From Mycolicibacterium rhodesiae NBB3 (lineage in GTDB: Bacteria > Actinomycetota > Actinomycetes > Mycobacteriales > Mycobacteriaceae), in the NCBI RefSeq assembly GCF_000230895.2, contig NC_016604.1, forward strand, positions 6,076,001-6,140,000: DNA of 64,000 nucleotides, in the 5' to 3' direction. The notes under the pieces were generated by a model that had not been told where the DNA came from, did not search any database, and saw only the letters and a program-made list of their open reading frames with translations. The translations under genes and the position numbers were made by a program. Below, piece after piece: positions 62,868 to 64,000 of this stretch (position 1 is the first letter of the stretch; each line of letters starts with the position of its first letter).

Positions 62868-64000
62868 CTAGGCGGAAGCCTTCACGTTCGCGCCGAGCAG
62901 CTCTAGTGCGTTGTCGCGCATGACCTTCCGGGTGTCCTCATAGCTGAACTCGGGGAACTGCGGGATGTCGGCGGTGAACGTCATCGGATCGGCCAGCCCC
63001 TCGCCGTGCGGCCAGTCGGAACCGAACAAAATCTTGTCGACGCCGATGGTGGCGGCGAGCAGCTTGACGTCGTCCTCGTAGTACGGGGCGATCCACACGT
63101 TGTTCTTGAGCTGCTCGACCGGATCCTCCTTGAAGTGATACGGCGCGGTGTTGGCGGCTTTCTTGAGCCGCTTGATCAAGCGGTAGACGAAATACGAGCC
63201 ATTCTCGATGCTGGCCACCTTCAGCTTCGGATGCCGGGTGAAGACCTGGTGCACGATCATCGAGGCCATCGAGTCGTGAATCGCGCGATCGTCGAGCAGC
63301 ACCTGATCCAGCGGATCCTTCTTGCCGAAGCCCTCGAAAGTGGCCTTTCCGCCCCACTGAGCCGCGATTGCGAGATAGCCGCTGTCGGACAGATGGAAGA
63401 TGACCGGGACGCCTGCCTCGGCGAGCCTGGCCCACACCGGGTCGTGCAAAGGGTCGCCCAGCGAACGCGGCTTGACCACCCCGGGTACGGGCGCGGGACG
63501 TACACATACGTTCTTGGCTCCGCGGCTGAGGACGAATTCGACCTCTTTCACGGCCTTGTCCGGATCGGCCAGCGAGATGATCGGCGCCGACAGGAAGCGG
63601 TGGTCGGGACGGTCGAAGCCCCAGTCCTCGTCCAGCCACAGGTTGAACGCGTGCACCGTGGCCATGGTCGCTTCGATGTCGTGCTTGAGGGCCTCCTCCA
63701 CACCGCACGCGAAAGTCGGCAGCATGAAGACGGTTTCGAGGTTCTGCTTGTCGAGGATCTTCACCCGCGCATCGCGGTTCTGGTACTCGGGATGGTCGGA
63801 CAGCCGGTCGACCTTCATCAACGATGCCGGGTCGACGCCATCGGGGATCTCACCGCGGAAAAGCAGGTCGAGGCAACCGGGTTCGATGATCGGGTCGAAG
63901 GTCGGGTTCGGGATGAAGTGGTTGACCACGCCGCCCATGACGGCGAAGGTGCGTTTGCCCTCGGTGAGCATCTGCACGCCGCGGCGCTTGAACTCCTTGG
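62868..64000 (-). CDS. Amidohydrolase_2 family metal enzyme, copy 3 (cut by window edge)
   Basis: The frame is open to base 64000, so the N-terminus is missing; about 377 C-terminal residues are present. It includes VVNHFIPNPTFDPIIEPG, VASIENGSYFVYRL and the metal Asp in LFGSDWPHGEGLADP, and resembles copy 1. It is the most upstream gene visible of a seven-gene operon that runs to 56422. Its promoter lies outside the window. Confidence 0.83.
   Translation of the reverse strand, partial: KEFKRRGVQMLTEGKRTFAVMGGVVNHFIPNPTFDPIIEPGCLDLLFRGEIPDGVDPASLMKVDRLSDHPEYQNRDARVKILDKQNLETVFMLPTFACGVEEALKHDIEATMATVHAFNLWLDEDWGFDRPDHRFLSAPIISLADPDKAVKEVEFVLSRGAKNVCVRPAPVPGVVKPRSLGDPLHDPVWARLAEAGVPVIFHLSDSGYLAIAAQWGGKATFEGFGKKDPLDQVLLDDRAIHDSMASMIVHQVFTRHPKLKVASIENGSYFVYRLIKRLKKAANTAPYHFKEDPVEQLKNNVWIAPYYEDDVKLLAATIGVDKILFGSDWPHGEGLADPMTFTADIPQFPEFSYEDTRKVMRDNALELLGANVKASA

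Overview
The window is from a fast-growing environmental mycobacterium (Mycolicibacterium type). The evidence is a high-GC, densely packed sequence with 4-bp ATGA/GTGA gene junctions. The order dinB2-like, SDR, TetR, CYP136, ligB, cstA matches what I recall of the M. tuberculosis Rv3056-Rv3063 neighbourhood. F420-type LLM oxidoreductases, a KshA-like Rieske oxygenase and FadD/FadE families point the same way. I saw no tRNA, rRNA, insertion sequence, prophage or CRISPR array.

Region 1 (1-14 kb) is mostly housekeeping: the 3' end of a Y-family polymerase, an SDR/TetR/CYP136 locus with a clear operator, a stand-alone LeuA regulatory domain, a TauE exporter, an APH-fold kinase, a zinc-protease lipoprotein, pyruvate oxidase PoxB, an SDR, a membrane sulfite-oxidase-fold protein and DNA ligase LigB.

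Region 2 (14-24 kb) is a nitrate and redox module. It holds narK-narG-narH-narJ-narI, every gene overlapping the next by 4 bp, and a group III truncated haemoglobin. Divergent from the haemoglobin is a helix-turn-helix regulator with a SufR-like cysteine pattern, and a near-perfect dyad lies in their 46-bp shared promoter. The module sits between ligB and cstA, which I recall as adjacent in M. tuberculosis.

Region 3 (24-29 kb) holds cstA with a small YbdD-type partner, an AhpD-like protein, and a two-gene unit pairing a PRC/MgtE-N protein with an Nramp-related transporter that has lost the usual transition-metal residues.

Region 4 (29-64 kb, continuing off the right edge) is a large catabolic island: two P450s, a Baeyer-Villiger monooxygenase, a KshA-like oxygenase, an acyl-ACP desaturase-like protein, two LLM oxidoreductases, a molybdopterin oxidoreductase, two acyl-CoA synthetases, a paired acyl-CoA dehydrogenase, a thiolase-fold enzyme, a CoA-transferase, four SDR/epimerase proteins, three amidohydrolases and two TetR regulators. 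The content suggests CoA-dependent breakdown of a cyclic lipid such as a steroid- or terpenoid-like compound; the substrate is not known. Six intergenic sites in this island carry exact or degenerate copies of one dyad, TACTGTAA-N3-TTACAGTA, which suggests a single local regulon, perhaps run by the TetR at 48212-48838. A 3 x 32 bp tandem repeat with chained ATGA mini-frames follows one FadD gene and resembles MIRU elements.
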